DNA of 64,000 nucleotides from Marsupella aquatica (GCA_973895155.1 OZ316896.1:9858001-9922000); one strand, 5' to 3'; shown: positions 23,461-35,590, numbered from the stretch's first letter. The notes: generated by a model not told the origin, from the letters alone. Numbers and translations are program-made.

Positions 23461-25329
23461 TGTAAACGATAAAAATTACACCGGCGATATTATAGTTTTT
23501 TTTTAGGTTTAGAAGTGTCAACTAGAGGTCAACCAAGAGTATTTAGGAAGTAGTAAGCAAGGACCAGTGGTTATTCATTTTGTTGAGATGACAGAAAGGC
23601 TGGAAGTAGGGGAGGCGACGATCATCTCGATTAACGGTCGTGTAGGAGTCGAGTTCTGCTATGAAGGCTGCGATGGCCTACTAGTAGATGGCAGAGTATG
23701 TGCCTTAGGCACAAGAGCTCGATAGAGAAGGCAAGGGGGGGCGAATATAGGAACCCCCGTTAGCAGGAATCGGTTAGCTCATGAGTGTAAGTCGCTAGGC
23801 GAAGGAGTGCCTATGTTCATGTTCACTATTCAGATCAAAGAAGGAAGCTGTCGTGTATGGGATGCGGCGGGGCAACAATTGTTCGGAATGAAGGGCGAAG
23901 AGTTCCGCCAACGATTCACCACCGGCGAGGCCATCGAAGAACTCTGTAGAAAGGTCATGCGGAAGAAATGGAATCTACTGCTAAGACGGGAGAACAACCA
24001 CGATCAGCGGATTACGTGGCGATTAATCACCGCCGAACAAGTAATCGTGGCCGGCAAACCGAGCAACCCCAAGGAAGATGACAGAAGTCAGGAGGTCAAG
24101 GCACATATGGCAAGATTAACAATCGGAAGTCCGGAAGCTTCCGCATCAGGCGCAACCGAAGGGAATCGAGGAGGCCGTTGCACAGTTCAGTAACCAGGAA
24201 GACAGAACTTCTTGACATAGTAATCAGCAGTTCTTGGCTTCCACTCATCATTCTGGTAGGCATTAGTTAGCGTTCTTGATGAATGAGCAAAGGAGATCAA
24301 AGAGGGGGCACGAGTCGTCCAAACTGTAATCGGCGCACCCCAAGAAGTAGTAGAGGCCTCGGGCAAAGACGGACGCGAGGCATAGGTATTTAGAGGCTAT
24401 GGAGCGCTAGGCGCTCTGTCACTTTTTGCTAGAAGTCTGGGGCAAGGTAGGGCTCCGCTCACCTTAGGAATGCCAGCAATTTTGTAATAGTGTCCCTACT
24501 CAGTTGAGTAGTCTTTGAGTATAAAGAGAGAGTTTGGAATGAATGCAACAGAGTGAAGTCCGCACTTGAGCAGTGAATGAGAACGTCGAATCAGAGAGAG
24601 AGAGAAAGAGAGAAGGAATTTGCCTTATGCAGCAAGTCGTTACTCGTTAATTGCAACGATGAATGAATATCGTCTCATTGAGAACCAGAACCTTACGGGC
24701 CAGCGCCTCAAGGTATAGGTTGAACAGACAGCTAGTGAGAAGCGGTGTCTGGTTGGAGATAGTGTGTTTTGAAGGCGATACACTGGTCGTCATACACCTC
24801 CATCATACAAGGGTAAACGTGATACTGGGGTACTTGCTTAGGGTAACCCTGTCATAGTCACCCACACAATCCGGAAATCAATTGCCAGGCAGGCTGATTC
24901 AAAGGACAGCCGGACTTAATCAGGTCACGGCTACTAAAAACCATGAACGCAGACAGCAGTGACGACAAGTCTTGCTCCTTGATTACCTTAAGATCACTGG
25001 AACTGTGGATCTGTTCTATCGGCACCCATCTTATTTCCCGTCAGTTACTATATGAGAAGATTCCGATTTGCTTGATCACTTACCGCGAGTGGTGTGGGTT
25101 CATTGAGATTGTGTATAGAGAGGGGTTAGTGTTGGCCGAGGGTGAAGTGCCTAAGAAGTGGAAGACGGAACTCGACATTCAAGAGCACTTGGTCGGATTC
25201 ACTTATGAGGACTGTGTCGAGATAGAAGGAGTGCCGCCTCTCGAAGGACGGTTAATCGTTTAAACGAGATTACTGAGGAGAAGGTAGTTAAACGGCCATT
25301 AATCGCAAGGTCGAAGTTGGCGTTTAACA
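23461..25329 (+). repeat. 3' LTR of the gypsy element
   Basis: It is the same length (1869 bp) as the 5' LTR and about 98 percent identical by eye. It is followed at once by the target copy ATCAG and then by the hAT transposase coding sequence on the opposite strand. Confidence 0.95.
23588..24193 (+). pseudogene. RPA1-C-like ORF inside the 3' LTR, one nonsense codon
   Basis: This is the second copy of the LTR ORF. The frame is 202 codons with a single TAG at 23723 (CAG in the 5' LTR copy). It lacks the frame-shifting extra base of the 5' copy. The C-terminal half reads through RRENNHDQRITWRLITAEQV to a stop at 24193. The two lesions are independent and complementary, which argues that both were added after insertion of an element with an intact ORF. 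The RPA-like assignment is pattern-based. Confidence 0.5.
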
Positions 25330-27703
25330 ATCAGCATCATCAATTGTATCATAATCTTTGACATCTTCTTCACCAAGAGCCGCACGTGTTGCATCGTACT
25401 CTTCATTGCCGCACAACTCCATGGAGACAGGTCTAGGTCCATCATTTGTTCTTCTTCTTTGGTCATACCATTCATATATAAACGTATGCGGGTTTCGAAC
25501 ATTTGTTAGTCCTTTGTCTACCCTCATGTTTGTAAATACAAACACCAAATCTTTTGCTCGATCATTTGTCAATCAATTGCGACTTTTGGAATGTATAAAT
25601 CCATACGAACTCCAGTTTTGCTCGCAAGCTGATGCGCACACTTTTTGGTGTAAGATTCTTCGCGTCAGGATTCTCAAATGTTTATAATCTGCACCATATG
25701 CATGCCACCACTCTGCTGGACTGACGTTACCTATACTTGATTGGGCGGCTCCCATCGCTACTGATGTATTGGGATTTTTTTTTGGGGCATCAATGGCTTG
25801 ACTGTGGATGGCAGAAATAAGTTCTCTGACATTGCGATCATGGTTGATCCCCTCCTTTACCTATTGTTCTGAATATCTAGCAATGTATTCACTGAAACCC
25901 CTATAGAGTTCTGGATCTCCAGCAACATCTATGTCCTCATCAAAAAACATTTGGGGATTTAGATATGCTGCCGCTAGCATAAAATCAGTGGTAAGAGATT
26001 TTTCGATCCAAATACACTTTTAGTATCTTTGGTTTCAATACCTCTGTTACCACTGGACAATCCTCCATGCTTGTTTTCAAAACATCCATCCCTCTTTTCA
26101 AACTCCAATACAACCAACCTGATTGTGGAGAATCACCATCAAAGTCTCGCAACATCCTCACCAACGGAGTAAAGAATTTAACTGTATCCTTCACTTCAAC
26201 CCAAAATGTATCTTGCTGTATCCACATTTTAAGTTCGTCTGCCTTTCCCCTTGTCATGTGTCCAACTGATTTTGGTCGCAATGGAAGTCTATCACGATAA
26301 GACTGCCAATTATCATCAATGACCATCTGTTGTAAAGCTCCTCTTAGCTCCAATGCTCTTTGTGCCATTAGGAAATTGGTCGCAAATCTAGTTGCATTTG
26401 GATTCAACAGTTTTTTGTCAGGAGATTTTCTTGCAAATATTGCAGAAAGCTTTTGCGATGATGAAACTGCTTTTACTATCCACCTCAAGCGTTTAAAAAT
26501 CTTTTGGAATGGATTCTGTCCAGCATCATCTAGCACTACACGCTTGTGACCACACATATCCTCTAGAAGCAAATTAAACACGTGGGCAGCACACCAGCTT
26601 CAAGTGACATGAGGATACTTTTTCATGACTACCTCACAACCTGCTACGCGATTTGCGGGTGCTCCATCAGTTACGATTTGAATAATATGATCTGCACCAA
26701 TATCCTCAATGTATTTCGACCACATCTCGCCAAGATATTTCCCATCTTTCTTGTCAGCTTGCGCAGCATTCCAACTATCCAAGAAGAAGTCACCTTTAGA
26801 AGTCAACAACATGACATTCATCAAAGGTTCTCTTCAGACGTTTTCCCATCCATTTGAAGAAAGAGAATACCCATAAGGTTTTGCCTCCTTTAAAGTTTGC
26901 GTCATGTCCTTTGTGAGATCCTCCTTATTGTCTTCCAATAATTTCAATCGCAAACTTCGCATCGTAGGTAGAGAGTAACCATTGACAATCCGTTTTGAAG
27001 TCTCTTTGACTGCTTCTCAAAAAAAATGATTATTTGAAACATTGAATGGAATACCACTGGTGTAGAAAGCTTTCGCCCAAAGCTTATCCAAATTTGTTCT
27101 ATTTGGAATTTGATAGGCATCCATAATTGGGTTAGGAAGATTTACTGACCTATCTCCTTCCCTCACATGTGTATCATCCATGTCAACATAGTTTGACCCT
27201 CGTGTGGATGCTTGCGAATATGAACTTCCAATGCTTGGCCTACGGCCTCTCACATCCCGCAAGATATGAGTTCCATCCCTTCGTTTGTACTTTAAGGTCA
27301 GTGGAACCTTTATCACATTGTACATTATGTTGATGGCATCCAAATCGACAACACCATAGAGTTGCATGCAAGGGGGCGCATCCCCTTTTTGGATGTTTCC
27401 CATCAAATGCGCCTTTGCTCGTGTTGCATGATGAGTAAAGTATGTTAAACAATACTTGCATCTTCGATAGATACGATTGACATCATGACATGTTGAAGGC
27501 GCATCACATTGTTCAAAATATCTCCACACTGCAGATTGTTTTGAAGGGTGTTCTTGCACACGAGTTGGACCAGGCCTGGGAGTAGTGGAATGATATCCAG
27601 TTTCATGCGAATCCTCTTCATCGGACATTGTTACGACTCTCAATGGTAAAAAAATAAAAGGGTTGATTCTTTTGATTTTGTGGATATAACAAATATAGTA
27701 CAA

Positions 27704-28059
27704 TGGGTTACTTTGCTGAATTATCGCAGATTGGGCCTAAGCTCAAAGCATGCGTAGGAAAGTTTCCCAAATTCTTATATTTGTCAAGATCCCTACTTCA
27801 ACCTATGTTATGTAATATCTATAACTTCACAGTCGTTTATCTTTCAAGTGAACATATGTACGAGAAATCGTGATACCCATATGAAATATCATAGACCAAG
27901 CCAAAGCTCTAAGCATATGCACATGGGTATCTCTTTACTTGCAAGTAGTTCACTTTCAAACAAAGCAATGATGCAAAGTTGTTAAGGCGATATAAGGAAC
28001 TTCTCGTACGAATTATCGCAGACCGAGCCAAGCTCAAAGCATGCGCGTACAAGAGTTCC
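27704..28059. repeat. Three related hairpins with a shared loop
   Basis: Three stem-loops lie at 27704-27769, 27872-27931 (with outer arms AGTGAAC and GTTCACT at 27847 and 27948) and 27996-28059. Their loops are alike (core ATCGCAGACCGAGCCAAGCT in the third). Their stems differ in sequence but still pair: GATACCCAT with ATGGGTATC in the second; GGAACT with AGTTCC plus GTACG with CGTAC in the third. They sit just upstream of the hAT transposase start, so subterminal transposase-binding repeats or a structured RNA are both possible. Confidence 0.6.
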
Positions 28060-28192
28060 AATGTATCCCTCCGATCTCTCCCTAATGCTAAACCACAAGA
28101 GAGAGAAACACAATGAGACTTTGGATTAGTGAAATAGATTAGTGACTCCTACTTATACTAAACTATCTACTTCCTACCTCCTAAAGTTCTTA

Positions 28193-28840
28193 ATCTTCTC
28201 TCCTAACCCTAATCGCGCCTCCCCTAACCCTAATCTCTCCCCCCTAACCCTAATCCTGCCCCTAACTCTTCCCCGGCTGCCAATTCCCGAGCCCCGTCCC
28301 CGAACCCCGCATCCCGTTCTCCGAACCCCCTACCCGAACCCCCTACCCCATTCCCCGAACCCCGTTCCCCGCATCCCCAAACACCCTACCCGAACCCCCT
28401 TCCCCGAAACCCTTACCCCGTTCCCCGAACCCCGTTCCCCGCATCCCCGAACCCCCTACCCGAACCCCGTTCCCCGAACCCCCTACCCCGTTCCCCGCAT
28501 CCCCGAACCCCGCCCCCCTTCAACCCGTAACCTCTTCCCCGAACCCCGCCCCCTCTTCCCCTCTTCCCCGAATCCCGCCCCCCGAAGCCCGCCCCCCGTC
28601 CCCGCTTCCCCGAATCCCGTCCCCCGGTCCCCCCTTACCCCGGCCGGCCCCTTGTCCCCGGCTACCGGGAAGGGTCCGGGCAGGGTCCGGGGAGGGTTCG
28701 GGGGGGAGGGTCCGGGAAGGGCCCGGGAGTCCGGGTTCGGGTCAGGGGGAGTTCGGGTTCGGGTCCGGGGTGTTCGGGAGGAGTTTGCGAAAGGTCCGGG
28801 GAAGTCGGGGTTCGTTCGGGAGAATCTTCACGAATATGCG
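28193..28840. repeat. C-rich then G-rich low-complexity block with telomere-like start
   Basis: It begins with three spaced CCTAACCCTAATC units (28202-28255), which resemble degenerate plant telomere repeats. About 400 bases of CCCCGAACCCC/CCCCGTTCCCCG variants follow. Near 28660 the strand bias flips and the rest is GGGTCCGGG-type repeats. A long apparent plus-strand ORF here (Pro/Arg/Asn rich, 28142-28849) is a product of the repeat, not a gene. Confidence 0.85.
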
Positions 28841-29061
28841 TCAAATTGAGTGTTTTCGGGCCGTCATTTGAGGATTTGACGTGCCCGGCAAGGCGTCAAG
28901 GTGCCCGTCAGATTAAACCGGGTTCAATGCAGAGTTGAGACATGATGACAGCTCTGTCATCATTTCTCAGCTCCCCGTGGATTTAGGGCATCCCCGGGTA
29001 ATGGCATCCCCGGGTAATGTCGAGATAAAGCTTGGGATCAATCAATGGCAAGAAGAGTATT
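28841..29061. other. Non-coding flank
   Basis: No gene seen. A short direct repeat of GGCATCCCCGGGTAATG occurs near 28990-29020. Confidence 0.4.
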
Positions 29062-29449
29062 TGTGACAGAATGCTCTGTCCTCTCTCTCTGATCGCTTGC
29101 TATCTTTTCCTTAGATTTTTAGTTGACAGTCGACTTATGTAAGTCTGTCCACTCACCACGTGTAGTTGCCTTAAGAGTTCTGTGTTTTTCCGTTTAGCAG
29201 CTTCTTTTGAATTCTAAATGTCTCGTTAGACTGTGGTGATGAGGGGATTTACGTTAAATCTTTCCCTTCCCACGAAGTTTTGTATGAAGAACATCCTTGT
29301 GCTTTTCTTCACGTCTCTTGTCTACGAGAATACAAATTTCCTCAATTAAAGGAGACAAAATGATGTCGATCTGTACGGAGTTCCTGCTCAATCAATTGAT
29401 TTGTGTAAATTTTTGTTTTCCTTTGTTCGCTCCATTGGGATGGATCACA
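29062..29449 (+). repeat. Probable LTR of a decayed Ty1/copia element
   Basis: A TGTGAC start and a GATCACA end bound a 388-base stretch, and an 11-base primer site follows immediately (AGTTATGGGCC). That is the same arrangement, with one base different, as in the intact copia element at 47836-52991. No second LTR or target duplication was found, so the left boundary is provisional. Confidence 0.5.
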
Positions 29450-29460
29450 AGTTATGGGCC
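29450..29460 (+). other. Half-tRNA type primer binding site (copia relic)
   Basis: AGTTATGGGCC matches the anticodon-arm complement of initiator methionine tRNA (GGTTATGGGCC in the intact element here) except for the first base. This site type, using a cleaved tRNA, is known from Drosophila copia. Confidence 0.6.
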
Positions 29461-29539
29461 GTGTACCATTGCTTGTTTTTAAGCTCGCACATCTTCACAT
29501 TCTAGTTTACTATTTTTTATTCCCCTGAAGTGTGACCAC

Positions 29540-29720
29540 ATGGCATCGCCGTTCCGTCATTCTAGCCGGGAATTCCAATTATGAGACATGGCAAACTCTT
29601 GTTCCAGCAAGCCTTGCATCGACTGGCGGTTGGAAGTTCGTGGATGGCACTGCAGTTCCACCTATACGGGAAGCTGACGAAGAGGCATACCAGTTTCAGG
29701 CTCGGCTTGAATCGTAATCC
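29540..29720 (+). pseudogene. Copia Gag N-terminus, decayed
   Basis: The ATG at 29540 starts MASPFRHSS. After a frame change the sequence reads NYETWQTLVPASLASTGGWK and FVDGTAVPP, clearly related to the Gag start of the intact copia element at 48259 (NYDSWKMLVSAG..., FIDGTATPP). The frame ends at TAA 29715. The rest of the element is missing or unrecognisable. Confidence 0.75.
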
Positions 29721-29869
29721 AATTGGCACTCCAAGCGCACGCGTACAAGTGACGTAAATGATTACTTTGCCAGCGGGACTCTTCACTATTCTCCGAAGTT
29801 GATGACATCATTGGACGATCTTGGCTTTCATGTCAGCTACAGTTTTGGCAAAACGAGAGTCAGGTGGAG

Positions 29870-30430
29870 AAGTATTTCCACGCAAAGCTAGTGGGATCAA
29901 TGTCAAATCAATGAGAAATCAACCCGTACGAATCAGATAGAGGAATTCAATTACGGGTAAAGCTTGTGAGATCAAAATTTTATCCACTAGAAGTCAACGA
30001 ATTGAAGGGTAGAGCTTTTGGAATCTACATTCAACGTATATTGAAGCGGTAAAGCTAGACGTGGGATATATGTACCCATGAACAATCGACCTGTCCGACA
30101 GTCCGAATGATAAAAGGGAATCCAAGGATTAAACCTGGCGGAATCAATGCTTCCATGACAAATCGACATACGTGTGCGAATGACAAAATAGAATTGAAGG
30201 GGTAAGTCCAATGAATCCAATCATGAGAAATTCTGTCTGAGAGAGAAAAGGGAATTCAAAGGGTAAAGCTGGTGGGATCAAAAGTCTATCCATGACAATC
30301 GACCTGTCCGACTGGGATTCAAAGGGAATTGAAGGAATACTAAAGTAGAACGTGGGATTGATCATTGTATCCATGAACAATTGACTGTTCGACTGGGACA
30401 ACAGAATCAAAGATCCAGTGATGTGGAGTA
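29870..30430. repeat. Degenerate minisatellite, units of about 75-90 bp
   Basis: About six or seven diverged copies share AAAGCT(A/G)GTGGGATCAA, TCCATGA(A)CAATCGACCTGTC and GGGAATTCAAAGGG motifs. Order is conserved but spacing varies. There is no coding signal. Confidence 0.65.
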
Positions 30431-30599
30431 ATAGTAGCTTCACCTCTAGATCCCAACACAATTGTCGTTTATCCCCTGGCCACCTTTTCAATGTTCTGCT
30501 TAGAATGGCATCTGTACCATTTACAGAGGCGCGTCTCCACTTCCTTTTCACTAAGCCCTTTTACTGAGTTGTTCCCCATGAAAGACGGCAATAAATATT

Positions 30600-31240
30600 G
30601 ATGTGCTTCAATTCTCACATCTACGTGTACTTTTTAATGAAACTGTTACCCAAGTTCTTTCTTTCAAGTTCTCAACTCACGACAATTCATTTACTCCAGA
30701 GCAATCGGTTCAATCTATACCTTGTTTTTATTAGCCGTTCACGTTTCTTCTCAGCTCGTCATCTTTTCTCTTTTTGATATATTTCTCTGACTTTGACATT
30801 TTAGTATCTCATCTACATCTTTTCTTCATCTCATTTTTTGCACTCAACAACAGCTTTTGTGCAACCCACAGGTATTCTTTCATCTTGAAATTTTATTATC
30901 TCATCTACTCCATCTTGACATTTTTTGCACCTTAACATCTTGGTATTCTTTCGTCTTGACATTTTATTATCTCATCGACTTCAACTTGACATTTTTGGCA
31001 CCTCAACATCTTTTGTGCAAACCCTCAGGTATGGTCGACTAGCTTGATCATGGTACAACTGTTCATGGTACAACCTGCTAGAGCAAAACCAGATTTCAAG
31101 GCTTTATTTAGAGTTGACACTTTATGGCCCATCAATGCAATGCGTGCTCGACGATCAGAACATCAGAACCAGATTTCAAGGCATTATTTAGAGTTGGCAC
31201 TTTATGGCCCATCAATGCAATGCGTGCTCGACGTGTGAAA
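30600..31240. repeat. Pyrimidine-rich repeats and an 80-bp tandem duplication
   Basis: From 30770 to 31030, phrases such as CATCTTGACATTTT and TTATTATCTCATC recur several times. At 31086-31233 a unit of about 80 bases (ACCAGATTTCAAGGC... GTGCTCGACG) is present twice in tandem with few differences. Confidence 0.65.
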
Positions 31241-32183
31241 GCTGCATCGCAGCGCGCCTCAAGCTCTCAACGAGTCAAAGAATAATTCAGAAGCACTCCA
31301 GTTGGACGTGGCAATGCGCGGTGAAGTTGAAACACTCATGTCCTGACTACCGGTCAGTTGTTATCTTTGCGTTCAATATAAAGGAGAGCGAGTCAGCGAG
31401 CAATCAGTACTGTTTAAACTCATGTCGCGGACCAAAATCTGGATTGGTACAGCTGTAATGTAATGATCTAGATGATGAGATGATGAGATGATGAGACTGT
31501 GCGGGAGACTGGCGATTTTGGGACGACATTCGAGGCTTGGGCGTGTGGTCGGCTTTCCGCTCAGCATCGGGTAGGTCCATTCTGCTCCAAGGAGTGACTA
31601 TCTATTCATAGCGAGAACTATGAATTGCACCTCGCTATGATGTACGTCTGTGTTCATTGCTTTGTGACTTTGGTTCCATTTCCTGATTTGCACAAGGGAG
31701 ACATAGTCACGTACCTTCGCTCCAGCTCCCACTCGATCCTGTCGCGTGGAAGCACAGCAAGATGTGTCTACGGAACAAAGGGGATCTCGACGCTAGCTCA
31801 AGAAGCTCGGGCTGCCCTTGATCGAGCTTCAGATAATATGCTAGCTGAACACGTTCCAACTGAATGCAATATGGTTGCCCAATCGATTTCAGAGCAATTG
31901 CTAGTTGTGAAGTATGGAAATTATTTGGCAGTTTGATTTGCTTGTTGCCGAACTATAACACAGTCAAAGAGATTCTAAGCATGCATATATGTACCTGTAC
32001 GACTTCAGCCGACGTGAACGTATAATGCCAGGCAGAATGAGATCCAGGAATTAGATTGTTCTGATTGATTAAGGTCTTTTCCGGATCAGTTTTACTGATA
32101 GGCGTTGGCTTGTTGCCCTAACTCCTGGCTTTGCATGTTTTATTGACTGTTGCAGGCGATTTTCCTGGCCACCGGCTACGAAG
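31241..32183. other. Upstream region of the lipase gene
   Basis: No confident gene. An ORF at 31625-31936 (103 codons) has no recognised family. A sequence TTGACTGTTGCAG at 32143-32155 could be the acceptor of a 5' untranslated intron just before the lipase start. Confidence 0.35.
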
Positions 32184-35100
32184 ATGAGACCACTGGTCTT
32201 TCTGGGGCTTGTGGGTCCCTTGCTGTTTTGCCCAGGAGTGTGGACTCAGCCTAGTGGGGGTGGGGGTAAATTTGCGACCAGTTTGTGTGATGAGCTAATC
32301 AGGCCTAACGGCTACAGCTGCGTTGAACATCGAGTAAGTAGCTTGGACCCTCTCATGAAATCGAACATGACAAGGCTCTTGATGTGTTGATTACGGAGCA
32401 AATAACTTCACGTGCAATCCGGTAGACATTGCGGAATTAACTTCCTCGGACGAAACATCTCTCTTCCATTAGTTCGACAGTACTTTATGTCGACCTTAGA
32501 GACCTCGCACTGGACCGCCGTGTCCGACTATCGAAATCATCGATCGGTACCAAATTGCGTCAGGAAATAATTTGATTCTAATGTAACGGATAATTCGCTC
32601 GAAAGCCCGCCCTACAGTGAATCATACGTTAAGCTTGCTCCACTTTTTTCTTTGCAGGCAGTGACCGACGACGGGTTTATCTTGGGCCTTCAGAACATTC
32701 CCGCTCCCCAAGGACAGACGCAGCCATCTGGTGGCCCTCCTGTACTTCTGATGCACGGACTCATTGCTGTACGTTAGTGTATGAAGATTCGCTCTCTAAC
32801 TTTAACAATTTGTTGTGGTACAGTTGTTAGACCGGAGATTCCTTGCGATATAGATTGTGTCGGATTGCTGCATTCCCAAAAATTTAGCACGCGGATCTAC
32901 TCATCTAGGAATTGCATTCTGGGAATTCTCTAGAGATCTTTTGCCTGAAGATGGTCAGGACGACTACCTTAGTCCTACCCAGGGCCGTAAGCAATTGAGC
33001 TACCATTAATTAGGGAACCGTTTTTGTGTCTTGAATCGATGTTTATCTAGGCTGGGGACAACTTCGTCGCCAACCCACCCCAGGAATCTTTGGCATTCGT
33101 CTTAGCTGACGCTGGCTTCGATGTCTGGATTTTAAACAACAGAGCTGTGCAGTGGAGCCATGGGCATCAGAACCTCTCTCCATCTGACGACGTAAGTGAG
33201 AAGAGAAACGTCTGATGAATGCCAACTTCTCATCTGATGCATGATCGTTCTTGTTCTAAATTTTTGCATCAAACTACTTCTGCGATTTTCTCGATCGTTC
33301 ACTCCTTACGTGACCGAAGAAATGAGAGAACGGAAACTATTCGAAATGATGACATGAGATGATTTATTGCTTTGAACAGAGGTATTGGAACTGGACTTAT
33401 GACGAATTGGCATCTTACGACCTGAAAGCGATGACCGAGTATGTCTACAACCAAAGAAACGGGAGAAAGTTGAATTATATCGGCCACTCTCAGGTACAAA
33501 TCTTCATTTCCAAGCTGACTATGCTCGTTAATATATCAACTTATGGTCTTATAGGGCTTCAACGAATGACAGAAAACCTGTTCAACTTGGTGGTCAACTG
33601 CTCGTTCAACTGATGAGAATTTTCTTCAATGTTTTAAATTCATTAACTTTCCAATGCACAAAGTTTCCAAACCGTCAAGAAAAGAACAAAACAATGATGC
33701 CCAACTGTTACTTTGAAATAGTTGCAATGGCAAATTAGAAGTTTTCGACAAGCTAGCCCCTAGAGAAGATTTTCACTCGCTCTACATTCGCAAATAATCG
33801 GCTACAAACTTGACTTCTTAAGCTGGAAGTAGCTGGTTAGGACCTCCGTAATTCGTATCTCCGGGCAAACGTGTTGATAATTAAGTGTGGCAAATAAGAT
33901 CAGGGAACCTTGTTACTTTTTGCTGGTCTTACTGGAGGCAAATTCAAGACCGATATTCTGGGACATTTGAATACAGCCGTGCTGCTGGCTCCAGTCGCAT
34001 ATATCTCCCACCTTACGGCCCCAATTATCAAAGTAGGACTCACGATCTACAGTGATAAGGTGCCACTCTCAAACTCCCCCTCACCGGCTAATAAAATCCC
34101 TGAGACTGTACAAAGGTTTCAATAATTGGTCAAAAACCTTCTAGTAGAATACACGTTTTCCTCATTTCCTCTTGTCCTCTGCTAGTTTGATGATTTATTT
34201 CTCGAGTTATTAGCTGTCTTTGTTTTGTGATTTTGAAGACTGCCAAAAATTAAAAACCTCAACGCTCAACCTTGTCACGGGTTTGCGAATTCGTGACCCT
34301 GTTCTCGATTTCAAGTGACGAATCAAGTATGATTTGATTTGTTTGGCGTGTTGTAGATTTTCCCTGTTATCGGCAATGGAGAATTTAATGCTAACATGTA
34401 AGTGATTTAAGGATATCAGAGAAAAATCATTGTCAGGTTCCAGTTTCTATAGATTTCAGTATCTGATGTACTATTCTAAACACGCTCAAGTTTCTAAGAT
34501 ATCCTCAGCGTAGGGAGATTACAAATTGTATAACTTTTTCGTATCGGGTCTACGAACCTGTTTCCTAATAAATCATAATCGTCATTGTTTTGCAGCTTTT
34601 TTAATATAACCTGCACAAGTCCGTTGATAACGGCTCTGGCCTGCAGTGATCTCTATCATGGCGTTCTAGGTAACTGTCATTGTTGCTCGTTCAGGCCTTG
34701 ATAACTAGGCATACTGCGTGAGGTTACTTAAAGTGGATCCTCTCTTATTGGAGATTTCGTGATGAGTATCCTGTCCTTTGGTTTGATTAGATCAACGATT
34801 CCTTGTCTGAGACGTGGTACTGAGATTTGTAGGTCAAAAGAACTATCTCAATCAATCCCGTCTTGGGTTCTACAGCCAATACTACCCACAAGCAACTTCA
34901 TCATTCAACGTCAACCATTTCGGCCAAAGTGAGTCGTTTGCTATTGTAAACCATCGCTTCTGGACAGATTAACTAAGATTTCAGATTGGGAAATCAATGG
35001 TTATACACTAGAAAGTAGTTGACTTAATATACAGTTGTAGACATTTGAATTGCAAGTGCTAAGCAAATGATCACATTTTGAACGCTTGTTATCATGCTTT

Positions 35101-35590
35101 GAGAGCTGGTCGAACGTAAGGGAAACAGGGGACAATCGGAATTGTAAGTTCTGAGAAAGAGAGACAGGGAGGGGGAGAGTGCATTTTTCTCTTCTCTGCT
35201 TTTTCCAATATTCTAACGAGATTGTGAGCCACCAATTGAGAAAAACAGTGTGAGGATCCGATCATAATTCTGATTTCTGGAACTATGTGATGTCTTGTAG
35301 GTTTCAGAACGCAGACTTTCCAATTCTACTCCAGAAGTCCCCTTGACGACCCTCCCAAATATGATTTGACAACTTTTCCTACTAGCCTTCCCCTTCAATT
35401 GTGGACTGGTGGCGTTGACGGATTGGCTGACCCCACTGATGTGAATGCACTCTTGGCAAAGCTGCCAAGCTCCAATAGAGAAGTCAACACTCTACCAGAT
35501 TATGGCCATGTAGATTTCACCTATGGCTTGAGAGCTTATATAGACGTTTATCCCGGCATCATCATTTTCCTGCGAAATTATACATCGTAA
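32184..35590 (+). CDS. Plant acid (gastric-type) triacylglycerol lipase, nine exons, intact
   Basis: Exons 32184-32333, 32658-32768, 33051-33191, 33380-33493, 33904-34059, 34357-34397, 34596-34669, 34833-34928 and 35301-35590 have GT-AG borders and matching phases, and give 390 residues. The start MRPLVFLGLVGPLLF is a signal peptide, so the enzyme should enter the secretory path or vacuole. The alpha/beta-hydrolase fold shows the HG oxyanion motif (LLMHGL) and the nucleophile elbow GHSQG (Ser171, split by intron 4). The acid is Asp334 in WTGGVDGLAD and the base is His364 in DYGHVDF. It would hydrolyse ester bonds of lipids or related acyl esters; land-plant relatives include the Arabidopsis MPL1-type lipases, one of which acts in aphid defence. 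Length is usual for the family. Exon calls are mine by eye. Confidence 0.93.

Larger units (their letters stand above)
11944..25329 (+). mobile_element. Complete Ty3/gypsy LTR retrotransposon inserted in the hAT gene
   Basis: It has two 1869-bp LTRs (TG...CA) and a 5-bp target duplication ATCAG at 11939-11943 and 25330-25334. The internal region carries leader ORFs, Gag, protease, reverse transcriptase, RNase H and integrase, then a large accessory region. Reading the hAT gene across the site with one ATCAG copy leaves its frame intact, which confirms the boundaries. By eye the LTRs differ at roughly 35 positions (about 2 percent), mostly transitions, so the insertion is moderately old. The protease motif LDGGSAVN and the long 3' extension recall Athila/Tat-like plant lineages; the exact clade needs a tree. 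Confidence 0.95.
11333..27628 (-). pseudogene. hAT-superfamily transposase (BED finger, DUF659, C-terminal dimerisation), split by a gypsy element
   Basis: The ATG at 27628 (MSDEEDSHETGYHS) begins a frame with a BED-type zinc finger near 27530-27400 (CKYCLTYFTHHATRAKAH). The DUF659 core follows at about 26820-26620 (IVTDGAPANRVAG), then the RNase-H-like region with TRFATNFL (26580-25985). The hAT dimerisation block reads SPAEWWHAYGADYKHL and CEQNWSSYGFIHSKSRN (25720-25575). Stops at about 27017, 26848, 26598, 25850 and 25573 are mostly CGA-to-TGA type, and one frameshift lies near 25985. The reading stops at the gypsy insertion (25330) and resumes in frame at 11943, ending at 11333 with an Asn/Pro/Gly-rich tail. 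The transposase would cut and paste its own element in the nucleus; this copy is dead. Element termini were not identified. Confidence 0.9.

Noticed and set aside
28142-28849. 235-codon Pro/Arg/Asn-rich ORF
   Set aside because: It is an artefact of the C-rich then G-rich repeat; composition follows the repeat words and changes where the strand bias flips.
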